Assembly: GCA_049511115.1 (NCBI GenBank)
Contig: JBEKYH010000050.1
Span: forward strand, 1 to 15,964
Direction of reading: 5' to 3'
Length of the DNA: 15,964 bases
Source: JBEKYH01 sp049511115
GTDB taxonomy: Bacteria > Planctomycetota > Phycisphaerae > Tepidisphaerales > Tepidisphaeraceae
The notes under the pieces are model-generated. The model had not been told where the DNA came from, did no database searches, and saw only the letters and a program-made list of their open reading frames with translations. Position numbers and translations under genes: made by a program. Of the stretch, positions 1 through 5,629 are shown piece by piece. Numbering within the stretch: position 1 is the stretch's first letter; the number at the start of each line of letters is the position of its first letter.

Positions 1-1
1 G

Positions 2-793
2 CGCAGCCTTGAAGCTGCTATCGAGGCAGTGGCCGACGCCGTGGCTGTCTCCATGCGCTGCCAGCGATCGCTGCGCTCACCGACGCCAAGCGTCATCCTA
101 TTACCGGACTCGGATGACGAGAGGAATTGGCTAAACGCGAGAAACGGGATCGCTCGGCAAACCAGGACGATCCCAGCGGGTTGCCCAAGGATCCCGTTCA
201 CCAAATTGGAGGATATCCAAAAAGACAGGCCGGATGGTATTGCTTTGCTGGCCGAGGCATTGGCTCACCCACACGCAAGTGGGCGGTTTCACGAATTGTT
301 TCGCGTTTTCGAACGAGCGTTTCGCATTGATTGTGGGCATTTGGGTACGCCCCTGTCGACTTTTCTTTCCAGTGTGCCGCTCGGTTATACATTGGATGAG
401 GTCAACTCGTGGATTAAGATTCGTGGACCGATTACGCACGCTGATGTGAGGAAGACGTTCCTACTGGAACGAGACGCGTTTCCCGTCATCCATCGGATGG
501 AGCAAGCGGCATTTGATGTGGTCTTCAATAAGAAGACCTGGCGTGACGTATCAACTGAGCGCGTAGATCGTTGGCGAGCAGATTGGGGAACGACAGACTC
601 CCAATCGGGTATCTACGTAACGCAAGGGCGGGATGCAAGACCCGCTTTCCATCTTTCAGACGAATATGGCGTATACCCATGGGACCTGTCCGCGTGCTTT
701 AACAACCCGCCCCCGACTTGGTGGTACGGACGAAAACAGAGTGGTCCACTTAACCAGAAGCCGTCAGGGATTGTGGAAGCCCATAAATCATAG
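2..793 (+). CDS. hypothetical protein, 5'-truncated by window edge
   Basis: The frame is open from the left edge to a TAG at 791-793, so the gene starts outside the window; a GTG at 29 is only an internal candidate. About 263 residues are visible. I do not recognise a named domain. The best-patterned part is the middle third, where a mostly helical stretch contains FHELFRVFERAFRIDCGHL and then PITHADVRKTFLLERDAF and MEQAAFDVVFNKKTWR. The spacing of His, Asp and Glu there looks like a conserved all-helical domain, but no catalytic role can be assigned. The C-terminal 40 residues are Pro/Trp-rich and may be poorly conserved. It lies 90 bp upstream of rtcA on the same strand and could be co-transcribed with it. 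There is no signal peptide or membrane segment in the visible part. Confidence 0.6.
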   Translation, partial: RSLEAAIEAVADAVAVSMRCQRSLRSPTPSVILLPDSDDERNWLNARNGIARQTRTIPAGCPRIPFTKLEDIQKDRPDGIALLAEALAHPHASGRFHELFRVFERAFRIDCGHLGTPLSTFLSSVPLGYTLDEVNSWIKIRGPITHADVRKTFLLERDAFPVIHRMEQAAFDVVFNKKTWRDVSTERVDRWRADWGTTDSQSGIYVTQGRDARPAFHLSDEYGVYPWDLSACFNNPPPTWWYGRKQSGPLNQKPSGIVEAHKS

Positions 794-883
794 TTATTTG
801 GGGTCCGCCCGGTGGACTGAGACATCAGCTTTGTCCCTCAATCCGGACGCTTTGCCCTGTAACGTATAGGTCTGCGCTCAACC

Positions 884-1933
884 ATGTCTCCCTCGCCCAT
901 CGAACTCGACGGCTCCCTCGGCGAAGGCGGCGGCCAGATCCTTCGGACGACTCTTGCCCTCTCCATGTGCACGGGCCAGGCCTTCCGCATTTCGAACATC
1001 CGCGCCGGGCGCGAAAAGCCCGGCCTGCTGCGGCAGCATCTGACGGCGGTCAGCGCGGCCGCGGCGATCTGCGGGGCGACCATCGATGGCGCGGCGATAT
1101 CCTCCCGGGAGCTTTCGTTTTCGCCGGGGAAGATCAAAGCCGGCGAATACGCCTTTTCCATCGGATCAGCCGGCAGCACGACGCTGGTTTTGCAGACGGT
1201 GTTGCCGGCGCTGTTGACGGCGGATGGGCCTTCGTCGCTGGTCCTCGAGGGCGGCACGCATAATCCCCATGCCCCGCCGATTGATTTTTTGCAGCTCGCG
1301 TTTTTGCCCCTGATCAACCGCATGGGACCGAGCGCGAATGTGACGCTGGAGCGCGCGGGGTTTTATCCCGCTGGCGGCGGGCGAGTCCTCGTAGCGATCA
1401 AGCCAACGGCGAAGCTGTCGCCGCTTCATTTGCTCAAGCGCGGCGAGATCAAGCGCCGCTTGGCCAAGGCGGTCGTCGCGGCATTGCCCGGCGAGATTGC
1501 CAAACGGGAACTGGAAAAGATCGAGAAAATGCTCGGCTGGACCGGCGAGCAATTGCAGATTCGCCAGCTCCCCAAGGAATGGGGACCAGGAAATCTCCTG
1601 ACCCTGGAGATCGAAAGCGAAAACGTGACGGAAGTTTTCACCGGCTTTGGCATGAAAGGCGTGACCGCCCAGGCCGTCGCCGAACAGGCCGCCCAGCAGG
1701 CCCGCCGCTATCTCGCGGCGAATGTGCCGGTCGGTGAGAACCTCGCCGATCAGCTTTTGCTGCCCCTGGCCCTTGCCGGAGGCGGGTCGTTTGCGACCCA
1801 ATCGCCGACGCGGCACACGCGAACGAACATCGATGTCATCGCGCGATTTCTGCCCGTGAATATTTCATTGACGGAAACCACTCGCGACGCGTGGCGGATC
1901 GACGTAAAGGCATCAAACAACACTCAACTATAG
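884..1933 (+). CDS. rtcA: RNA 3'-terminal phosphate cyclase
   Basis: RtcA converts an RNA 3'-phosphate to a 2',3'-cyclic phosphate using ATP, through a covalent enzyme-(histidinyl)-AMP intermediate; it acts in the cytoplasm in RNA end repair. The 349-residue product has the family length (about 340). Hallmarks seen: LDGSLGEGGGQILRTTLALS at residues 8-27, the RAGREKPGL block that follows, GGTHNPHAPPIDF in the centre, and RHTRTNIDVIARFLP near the C-terminus, where H311 matches the adenylylated catalytic His of the family. The ATG at 884 puts the GEGGGQ motif at the usual distance from the N-terminus; the ribosome-binding site is weak (AGGT, about 12 nt upstream). In many bacteria rtcA is paired with the ligase gene rtcB under RtcR; neither is visible here, though the window begins only 0.9 kb upstream. 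The tRNA array that starts 1.3 kb downstream suggests tRNA ends as substrates, which is an inference. Confidence 0.96.
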   Translation: MSPSPIELDGSLGEGGGQILRTTLALSMCTGQAFRISNIRAGREKPGLLRQHLTAVSAAAAICGATIDGAAISSRELSFSPGKIKAGEYAFSIGSAGSTTLVLQTVLPALLTADGPSSLVLEGGTHNPHAPPIDFLQLAFLPLINRMGPSANVTLERAGFYPAGGGRVLVAIKPTAKLSPLHLLKRGEIKRRLAKAVVAALPGEIAKRELEKIEKMLGWTGEQLQIRQLPKEWGPGNLLTLEIESENVTEVFTGFGMKGVTAQAVAEQAAQQARRYLAANVPVGENLADQLLLPLALAGGGSFATQSPTRHTRTNIDVIARFLPVNISLTETTRDAWRIDVKASNNTQL

Positions 1934-2390
1934 AATTCTCGAAACTTTTCTCTTGCTTTTTTCGAACTACACGCAATAATTCAATTGATCGGCACGTTGT
2001 GTCGATGGAGATATCCATGAGACAGTTTTTGCAATTTACAAAACCAGCAAGCGAAGGCATGACTCGTTGCCCCGCCATTTGGCGGCATGAAGCATCAAGT
2101 CAAGCCCCGCTTAATCTGCGCGATTATACGCGCATATACCCCTCCTAGCCTTTGCCGGCCGGGAGTTCTTCCCGGTCGAAAGTAATCCTTACTATAGAAC
2201 CGGGAAGAAGTTGGCTCGAAGTCGAGCGATTGGTCCGTGGTTGCATTCCACGATGGCCTAGTCTTAGTTTGCGCCTGTGCGGCGCTGGAGATACGGCGAT
2301 GACACAAGCGAGCGTGACAGCGATGCGGGTGCGGAGTGTTCGCCAGGCGGTCGCATGTAGGGAAAAAGTACGCTTTTCGTGAGAATAACC
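1934..2390 (+). other. hairpin-rich intergenic region between rtcA and the tRNA-array gene
   Basis: No convincing gene is present in this roughly 450-bp stretch. It contains several strong potential RNA hairpins on the plus strand: TGCGCG/CGCGCA around ATTATA (2117-2134), CCGGGA/TCCCGG (2158-2174), arms TTCTTCCCGGT and ACCGGGAAGAA (2166-2209) enclosing AGTAA/TTACT, GCTCG/CGAGC (2214-2227), and CGTGG-TTGCATT-CCACG near 2242-2259. The second and third are mutually exclusive, since both use the CCCGG at 2171-2175. No U-tract follows any of them. It may be a leader, a small structured RNA, or simply decayed sequence. I looked for a sigma-54 (GG-N10-GC) promoter, as in RtcR-controlled loci, and found no acceptable match. 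Confidence 0.4.
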
Positions 2391-3230
2391 ATGGATACTG
2401 AGGTAGAGACAAAATTCGAGAGGATGGGAGCGCGGCTCAAAATAACGGTCGTTCCCGTCAGCGCGCGGCTCGGAAACGATTGGCGCGTTTCTAAGGCCGA
2501 GGACCGCAAGCGCCCCGTCACAGTGGATATTCGCCGTGACAATAAAGGCGAGTACTTCGAGTTGCGGCATCGCAGCAACGTAAGTGTGCAGGTCCTTGAT
2601 GTCCGTTCCTCGGATCGGCACCTGCTATTGATGGTGCGCGGGCCGGGGCAGGATCGAAGCAAGCCCGTCAAGAGCCGCTTTCTTTGCGGTCACGATGAGC
2701 GAGCCTGGTTTGTCGCGGCAGTTCCCGAACACGCCCGCGCGAGTAATGTTCAAGGCGCAAAGGACGCACTGAAGCCGCAGGAAGTATGGGCCGCGATAGA
2801 TACCTTTGGCGTTGCCGGAACGGATCGCGACCGGCGTCGGACTGATGCGTTCATTCGCCAGGGCGAGTGGTTCTTTGTGCCCAATGCACGACTGAAGGTG
2901 AGCGAGCAGTATGTGCTTCATAACGAGCCGATCCGCCGTGGAAGCGGCAAGCCCCACATATGCCAGTTCGTCTACCGAACCGGCGGGCAGCAGGTATACG
3001 TCTCGTCGGCATATCCCAATGGATTGTCGGTAAGCCAGTACCAAGGGCTGTCCCAGACTGAGCGAGGGTCGCAGCGATGGCGGACCATGGTCCGGGATGC
3101 ACGGGTTTACGCCAAAGGCGCCATCCGGCATCGAGATCACAAGACCGTCTGGCTCGATTGCTGGCACCTGGTCGTTATGAACACCGAGACGCAGGCGCAG
3201 GCAATGCGGCATGTCGCCTTCCTCGACTGA
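2391..3230 (+). CDS. conserved hypothetical protein upstream of tRNA array
   Basis: A 279-residue soluble protein with no signal peptide or membrane helix. I chose the ATG at 2391; an in-frame GTG at 2379 would add four residues, and neither has a strong ribosome-binding site. I do not recognise a named family, but the sequence has the look of a conserved enzyme or nucleic-acid-binding protein: a basic N-terminal half, then GEWFFVPNARL and NEPIRRGSGKPHICQFVYRTGG in the centre, and a C-terminal block GAIRHRDHKTVWLDCWH (residues 243-259) followed by MNTET and ending RHVAFLD. The clustered H-x-D-H and W-H residues could bind metal or nucleic acid; this is inference. The gene ends 20 bp before the first tRNA and is on the same strand as the array and rtcA, so a joint transcript and a role in handling the array tRNAs are plausible but untested. 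Confidence 0.85.
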   Translation: MDTEVETKFERMGARLKITVVPVSARLGNDWRVSKAEDRKRPVTVDIRRDNKGEYFELRHRSNVSVQVLDVRSSDRHLLLMVRGPGQDRSKPVKSRFLCGHDERAWFVAAVPEHARASNVQGAKDALKPQEVWAAIDTFGVAGTDRDRRRTDAFIRQGEWFFVPNARLKVSEQYVLHNEPIRRGSGKPHICQFVYRTGGQQVYVSSAYPNGLSVSQYQGLSQTERGSQRWRTMVRDARVYAKGAIRHRDHKTVWLDCWHLVVMNTETQAQAMRHVAFLD

Positions 3231-3250
3231 CTCACAGGAATTCAGCGGTC

Positions 3251-3322
3251 GCGCTGTTAGCTCAGAGGCAGAGCAGTCGCCCGATAAGCGACAGGTCGGA
3301 GGTTCGAAACCTTCACGGCGCA
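3251..3322 (+). tRNA. tRNA-Ile(GAT)
   Basis: Acceptor GCGCTGT pairs with ACGGCGC, discriminator A, CCA not encoded. Anticodon stem GTCGC/GCGAC encloses CCGATAA, which reads GAT. Position 33 is C rather than the near-universal U. T-arm GGAGG-TTCGAAA-CCTTC. First gene of the array, 20 bp after the preceding coding region. Confidence 0.9.
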
Positions 3323-3348
3323 TTGAGCAGGCATGGCTTGTCGCATAC

Positions 3349-3424
3349 GCACTGGTAGCTCAATTGGATTTAGAGCTCCGGTCTACGAAACCGGAGGTTG
3401 AAGGTTCGAATCCTTCCCGGTGCA
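3349..3424 (+). tRNA. tRNA-Arg(ACG)
   Basis: Acceptor GCACTGG/CCGGTGC, D-stem GCTC/GAGC, anticodon arm CCGGT-CTACGAA-ACCGG reads ACG, T-loop TTCGAAT, discriminator A, no CCA. A regular cloverleaf with U33. Confidence 0.95.
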
Positions 3425-3467
3425 TGATCGAGCGAAGTGATTGTATTTACTGTAGTTGCAATAGAAC

Positions 3468-3539
3468 GCACTCGTAGCTCAATGGCGGAGCCGCCGGCTC
3501 TTAACCGGACGGATGCAGGTTCAAGTCCTGCCGGGTGCA
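3468..3539 (+). tRNA. tRNA-Lys(CTT)
   Basis: Acceptor GCACTCG/CGGGTGC, anticodon arm GCCGG-CTCTTAA-CCGGA reads CTT, with a 27:43 G-A mismatch; T-arm GCAGG-TTCAAGT-CCTGC. A GC hairpin starts 2 nt after the discriminator. Confidence 0.93.
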
Positions 3540-3540
3540 T

Positions 3541-3600
3541 GTGGCCGCTTGGCGGCCACGGAGGAGTAGAGCAGTAGAACAGTGGAGCAGGTAGAGAAGA
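3541..3600 (+). repeat. array spacer repeat 1 (hairpin plus 8-nt purine repeats)
   Basis: The hairpin GTGGCCGC/GCGGCCAC (3541-3559, loop TTG) is followed by a purine-rich tract of 8-nt period, with units like GAGCAGTA, GAACAGTG, GAGCAG. No pyrimidine partner arm is found before the next tRNA at 3661. Nothing coding is seen in 3600-3660. Confidence 0.7.
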
Positions 3601-3660
3601 CCAGGATGAAAGGAAATGGTGGCGCGATGGAAACGAGAAGGAAACGGTGCGTCTAACTTT

Positions 3661-3734
3661 GCACCGGTAGCTCAACGGATCAGAGCAACCCTCTTCTAAA
3701 GGGTCGGTTGTGGGTTCGAATCCCTCCCGGTGTA
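3661..3734 (+). tRNA. tRNA-Arg(TCT)
   Basis: Acceptor GCACCGG/CCGGTGT has a G1-U72 wobble; anticodon arm ACCCT-CTTCTAA-AGGGT reads TCT. The T-stem GTGGG/CCCTC has one U-U mismatch. Discriminator A, directly followed by a GC hairpin. Confidence 0.9.
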
Positions 3735-3870
3735 TCGCGGCCTAGCCGCGATAGAGGGGAGAGAGTGGAAAGTAGAAAGTGGAGAAGAAAAGGCTTTCGC
3801 ACTGCCCGGAGCAGTGTTGTCAGCCGAACGATCTCTCCCCGGTCTACTTTCTACTCTCTACTTTCTTCGC
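3735..3870 (+). repeat. array spacer repeat 2 (hairpin plus 7-nt inverted repeats)
   Basis: The hairpin TCGCGGC/GCCGCGA (3735-3751) abuts the tRNA end. A purine arm with 7-nt period (units AGAGTGG, AAAGTAG, AAAGTGG; about 3761-3784) and a pyrimidine arm (CTACTTT, CTACTCT, CTACTTT; about 3844-3865) flank a core near 3785-3831. The unit is closely related to the one at 4966-5105: both share GATAGAGGGGAGAGAG at the start, GCCGAACG in the core, and the same right arm. Confidence 0.8.
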
Positions 3871-3880
3871 GACTGGCGAA

Positions 3881-3952
3881 GCACCGGTAGCTCAACGGCA
3901 GAGCCACCGCCTTTTAAGCGGATGGGTGTGGGTTCGAGTCCCGCCCGGTGCA
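3881..3952 (+). tRNA. tRNA-Lys(TTT)
   Basis: Acceptor GCACCGG/CCGGTGC, anticodon arm ACCGC-CTTTTAA-GCGGA reads TTT (27:43 A-A mismatch), T-arm GTGGG-TTCGAGT-CCCGC, discriminator A. Its acceptor is nearly the same as that of the neighbouring Arg(TCT). Confidence 0.93.
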
Positions 3953-3953
3953 G

Positions 3954-4063
3954 TTGCGGCCTTGTGGCCGCAAAGAAAGTAGAGGGTAGAGAGTCGAAAG
4001 TAGATTGAGGCGGCAAATCGACTCTCGACTTTCTCCTCTCTACTTTCTAGCTCCGAAGGAGCT
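3954..4063 (+). repeat. array spacer repeat 3 (two hairpins and a 32-nt inverted repeat)
   Basis: The hairpin TTGCGGCC/GGCCGCAA (3954-3973) is followed by 32-nt arms at 3975-4006 and 4016-4047, identical at 27 of 32 positions when one is reverse-complemented, with only 9 nt between them. The arms are built of 7-nt units such as GAAAGTA and GAGAGTC. The small hairpin AGCTCC/GGAGCT follows (4049-4063). In RNA this would be a long double strand between two tRNAs. Confidence 0.8.
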
Positions 4064-4066
4064 CGC

Positions 4067-4139
4067 GGTTCAGTAGCCCAACGGCAGAGGCGCCTGACTC
4101 AGAATCAGGTTAGTGCAGGTTCGAATCCTGCCTGAACCA
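4067..4139 (+). tRNA. tRNA-Leu(CAG), short variable loop
   Basis: Acceptor GGTTCAG/CTGAACC is perfect, discriminator A. Anticodon arm CCTGA-CTCAGAA-TCAGG reads CAG (Leu). The variable region is only TTAGT, whereas bacterial tRNA-Leu normally has a long class II arm. The D-arm GCCC...AGGC pairs over 3 bp and is shared with the Leu(CAA) at 4427. Confidence 0.8.
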
Positions 4140-4147
4140 TTGACGTT

Positions 4148-4222
4148 GTTGCGGTAGCTCAATTGGACAAGAGCGCGGCTCTCCGAAGGCCGAGGTTAAG
4201 GGTTCGAATCCTTTCCGCGACG
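4148..4222 (+). tRNA. tRNA-Arg(CCG)
   Basis: Acceptor GTTGCGG/CCGCGAC, D-stem GCTC/GAGC, anticodon arm CGGCT-CTCCGAA-GGCCG reads CCG, T-arm AAGGG-TTCGAAT-CCTTT, discriminator G. A normal cloverleaf with U33. Confidence 0.93.
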
Positions 4223-4231
4223 TGGAAACCT

Positions 4232-4302
4232 GGGCCCGTCGTCTAACGGGAAGACTCCTGGCCTGCAACCAGGAAATGAGGGTTCAACTCCCTCCGGCGT
4301 CC
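4232..4302 (+). tRNA. tRNA-Ala(TGC)-like, damaged acceptor
   Basis: D-stem GTCT/AGAC, anticodon stem CCTGG/CCAGG and T-stem GAGGG/CCCTC are perfect. The loop CCTGCAA reads TGC (Ala) with C at 33; shifted by one base it would read GCA (Cys). The acceptor GGGCCCG/CGGCGTC has mismatches at 3:70 (G-G) and 4:69 (C-C), so the G3-U70 Ala identity pair is absent. The discriminator would be C. The D-arm type is more like tRNA-Glu. Possibly non-functional. Confidence 0.7.
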
Positions 4303-4314
4303 ATTGAGCGGGAT

Positions 4315-4413
4315 GCTTCGGTAGCCCAAGTTGGCAGACTTCGGCGAGCTCAGTCGAGCCGCGGCGCGTGATCGAGAGTCACGTTGTTGCAGGTTCGAGT
4401 CCTGCCCGGAGCA
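4315..4413 (+). tRNA. tRNA-Leu(GAG)-like with an insertion
   Basis: Acceptor GCTTCGG/CCGGAGC and T-arm GCAGG-TTCGAGT-CCTGC are good. The only clear anticodon arm is CGTGA-TCGAGAG-TCACG, reading GAG (Leu) with C33. At 99 nt it is long: roughly 20-25 extra bases, containing GCTC/GAGC, lie between the D-arm and the anticodon arm, and the variable loop is short. It could be an odd fold, a small insertion or a decayed gene. Confidence 0.65.
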
Positions 4414-4426
4414 TTTTGAATGTTGA

Positions 4427-4500
4427 GCCGCGGTAGCCCAACGGCAGAGGCGGCGGTCTCAAGAACCGTTTGTGTGTGGGTTCGAATCCCACCCGCAGCA
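4427..4500 (+). tRNA. tRNA-Leu(CAA), short variable loop
   Basis: Acceptor GCCGCGG/CCGCAGC has a C3-A70 mismatch; discriminator A. Anticodon arm GCGGT-CTCAAGA-ACCGT reads CAA (Leu). The variable region is only six bases instead of a class II arm. T-arm GTGGG-TTCGAAT-CCCAC. A GC hairpin follows at once. Confidence 0.8.
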
Positions 4501-4640
4501 GTGGCCGCCTCGCGGCCACAGAGCAGTGGAGCAGTAGAACAGTTGAGCAGTAGAGAAGATGCAGAAGAGGCGAAAAGCTTGAATCGTAGAACGGCGTTCG
4601 GCCGCGCGGCGGTCTGCTGCTCTATTGTTCTACTGATCTG
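4501..4640 (+). repeat. array spacer repeat 4 (hairpin plus 8-nt inverted repeats)
   Basis: The hairpin GTGGCCGC/GCGGCCAC (4501-4519) has the same stem as spacer 1. A purine arm of 8-nt units (GAGCAGTG, GAGCAGTA, GAACAGTT, GAGCAGTA; 4521-4555) is matched by a pyrimidine arm (CTGCTGCT, CTATTGTT, CTACTGAT; 4614-4640). The core between them is GC-rich and contains GGCGTTCGGCCGCGC. Confidence 0.75.
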
Positions 4641-4643
4641 AAT

Positions 4644-4717
4644 TGCGGAGTTGAGAGAACCCTAAGAGGTGCCATATGAATAGCGGTTCATCACAAAGTT
4701 CCAACGACGGCTCCGCA
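4644..4717 (+). ncRNA. tRNA-sized fold of unknown identity
   Basis: A perfect 7-bp closing stem TGCGGAG/CTCCGCA spans exactly 74 nt, ending 4 bp before the next tRNA. Inside, ATGAA/TTCAT pairs around TAGCGG (4675-4690). A GTTC occurs where a T-loop would be expected, but no D-arm, T-stem or standard anticodon arm can be drawn. It may be a decayed tRNA or a tRNA-like small RNA. Confidence 0.3.
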
Positions 4718-4721
4718 TTAC

Positions 4722-4805
4722 GGAGGGTTGGCTGAACTGGCAAAGCACCCGTCTCGAAAACGGGCAGACCTTCGGGTCATGGGGGTTCGAATCCCTCACC
4801 CTCCG
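4722..4805 (+). tRNA. tRNA-Ser(CGA)
   Basis: Acceptor GGAGGGT/ACCCTCC, anticodon arm CCCGT-CTCGAAA-ACGGG reads CGA, long class II variable arm with GACC/GGTC, T-loop TTCGAAT, discriminator G. All Ser features are normal. Confidence 0.96.
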
Positions 4806-4810
4806 TTCGA

Positions 4811-4870
4811 CTCGCTGCGCTCGCTCACGGCAGGCCGCTCGATAGGTCTGCCCTGAGCGAGCGCAGCGAG
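4811..4870 (+). repeat. 23-bp inverted repeat between the two Ser tRNAs
   Basis: Arms at 4811-4833 and 4848-4870 are complementary at 22 of 23 positions; the outer part is CTCGCTGCGCTCGCTC. It differs from the 7-nt and 8-nt spacers of the array. It fills most of the 71-bp gap between the two tRNA-Ser genes. Confidence 0.85.
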
Positions 4871-4876
4871 CCGCAG

Positions 4877-4965
4877 GGAGGGTTGGCAGAGTGGCTTAAT
4901 GCACCGCATTGCTAACGCGGACGGCTCAGAAATGGGTCGCGGAGGTTCGAATCCTCCACCCTCCG
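4877..4965 (+). tRNA. tRNA-Ser(GCT)
   Basis: Acceptor GGAGGGT/ACCCTCC is identical to that of Ser(CGA). Anticodon arm CCGCA-TTGCTAA-CGCGG reads GCT with an A-C mismatch at the loop-closing pair. Long class II variable arm, T-arm GGAGG-TTCGAAT-CCTCC, discriminator G. Confidence 0.95.
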
Positions 4966-5105
4966 ATCCCGACTTCGTCGGGATAGAGGGGAGAGAGTGG
5001 AAAGTGGAAAGTAGAGAAAACCGAGGCGGCTTTTCGTCCGAGCAGCGTGGGCGGCCGAACGCTCTCTCTCCCCGGTCTACTTTCTACTCTCTACTTTCCC
5101 TCGGG
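4966..5105 (+). repeat. array spacer repeat 5 (hairpin plus 7-nt inverted repeats)
   Basis: The hairpin ATCCCGAC/GTCGGGAT (4966-4984) follows the discriminator. A purine arm (4985-5018) and a pyrimidine arm with CTACTTT-CTACTCT units (about 5078-5099) flank a core with GAGCAGCGT and GCCGAACGC. Apart from the first hairpin this is the same element as 3735-3870. Confidence 0.8.
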
Positions 5106-5142
5106 AAACTGCAGGCTCTTTGACAACCAAATATCCGATCTC

Positions 5143-5215
5143 GTCGCCATAGCTCAGCGGAACGAGCGCCCGGTTGTCAACCGGAAGGTCATGGGTTCGA
5201 CTCCCATTGGCGGCG
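5143..5215 (+). tRNA. tRNA-Asp(GTC)
   Basis: Acceptor GTCGCCA/TGGCGGC, anticodon arm CCCGG-TTGTCAA-CCGGA reads GTC, T-arm ATGGG-TTCGACT-CCCAT, discriminator G as usual for Asp. Confidence 0.95.
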
Positions 5216-5219
5216 TTAC

Positions 5220-5291
5220 GTGGATTTAGCTCAGACGGTAGAGCGGAGGTCTGAAGAGCCTCTTGGCCTGGTTCGATTCCAGGAATCCACA
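5220..5291 (+). tRNA. tRNA-Phe(GAA)
   Basis: Perfect acceptor GTGGATT/AATCCAC, anticodon arm GAGGT-CTGAAGA-GCCTC reads GAA, T-arm CCTGG-TTCGATT-CCAGG, discriminator A. It lies only 4 nt after tRNA-Asp. Confidence 0.95.
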
Positions 5292-5358
5292 TCGCGGCTT
5301 CGGCCGCGATCGAGGTCGCCGCAGCGACCGGTCTACTCTCTACTTTCTACTTTTCTTC
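5292..5358 (+). repeat. array spacer repeat 6 (two hairpins plus pyrimidine 7-nt repeats)
   Basis: The hairpin TCGCGGC/GCCGCGA (5292-5310) is followed by GGTCGC/GCGACC and then CGGTCTACT leading into 7-nt pyrimidine units. The purine partner arm is absent. The layout equals that after tRNA-Tyr at 6313. Confidence 0.7.
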
Positions 5359-5442
5359 GCGTCGGTAGTTCAGCGGTGGAACGCCGCTTTGCCAAGGCGG
5401 AGGCCCCATCGGACCAAAGTCGTTCGATTCCCGGCCGGCGCA
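5359..5442 (+). tRNA. tRNA-Gly(GCC), disrupted T-arm
   Basis: Acceptor GCGTCGG/CCGGCGC, D-stem GTTC/GAAC, and anticodon arm CCGCT-TTGCCAA-GGCGG (GCC) are good. The region from the anticodon stem to the T-loop is about 22 nt instead of about 10, and the five bases before TTCGATT (AGTCG) do not pair with CCCGG. The T-stem is therefore broken, probably by a small insertion. Confidence 0.75.
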
Positions 5443-5452
5443 ATGGATCGAA

Positions 5453-5524
5453 GCAGTGGTAACTCAATCGGCAGAGTGCCGGTCTTCCAAACCGGAGACG
5501 TGGGTTCGATTCCCGCTCACTGCA
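5453..5524 (+). tRNA. tRNA-Gly(TCC)
   Basis: Acceptor GCAGTGG/TCACTGC, anticodon arm CCGGT-CTTCCAA-ACCGG reads TCC, T-arm GTGGG-TTCGATT-CCCGC, discriminator A. A regular cloverleaf. Confidence 0.94.
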
Positions 5525-5543
5525 TGAATGTCGCGGACTCAAG

Positions 5544-5616
5544 GCCACGGTAGCTCAACGGACAGAGCAGTCGTCTCGTAAACGACCGGTTGCTGGTTCA
5601 ACTCCAGCCCGCGGCT
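5544..5616 (+). tRNA. tRNA-Thr(CGT)
   Basis: Acceptor GCCACGG/CCGCGGC with an A4-C69 mismatch, anticodon arm GTCGT-CTCGTAA-ACGAC reads CGT, T-arm GCTGG-TTCAACT-CCAGC, discriminator T. Confidence 0.9.
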
Positions 5617-5629
5617 CTTGCTGAAATTC

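Noticed and set aside
2077..2114. TTGGCGGCATGAAGCATC-like sequence as a sigma-54 promoter
   Set aside because: The distance between GG and GC is one base short of the required spacing and the flanking consensus is missing.
4315..4413. Group I intron in the tRNA-Leu gene
   Set aside because: The extra segment is only about 20-25 nt and lies outside the anticodon loop, far too short and wrongly placed for such an intron.
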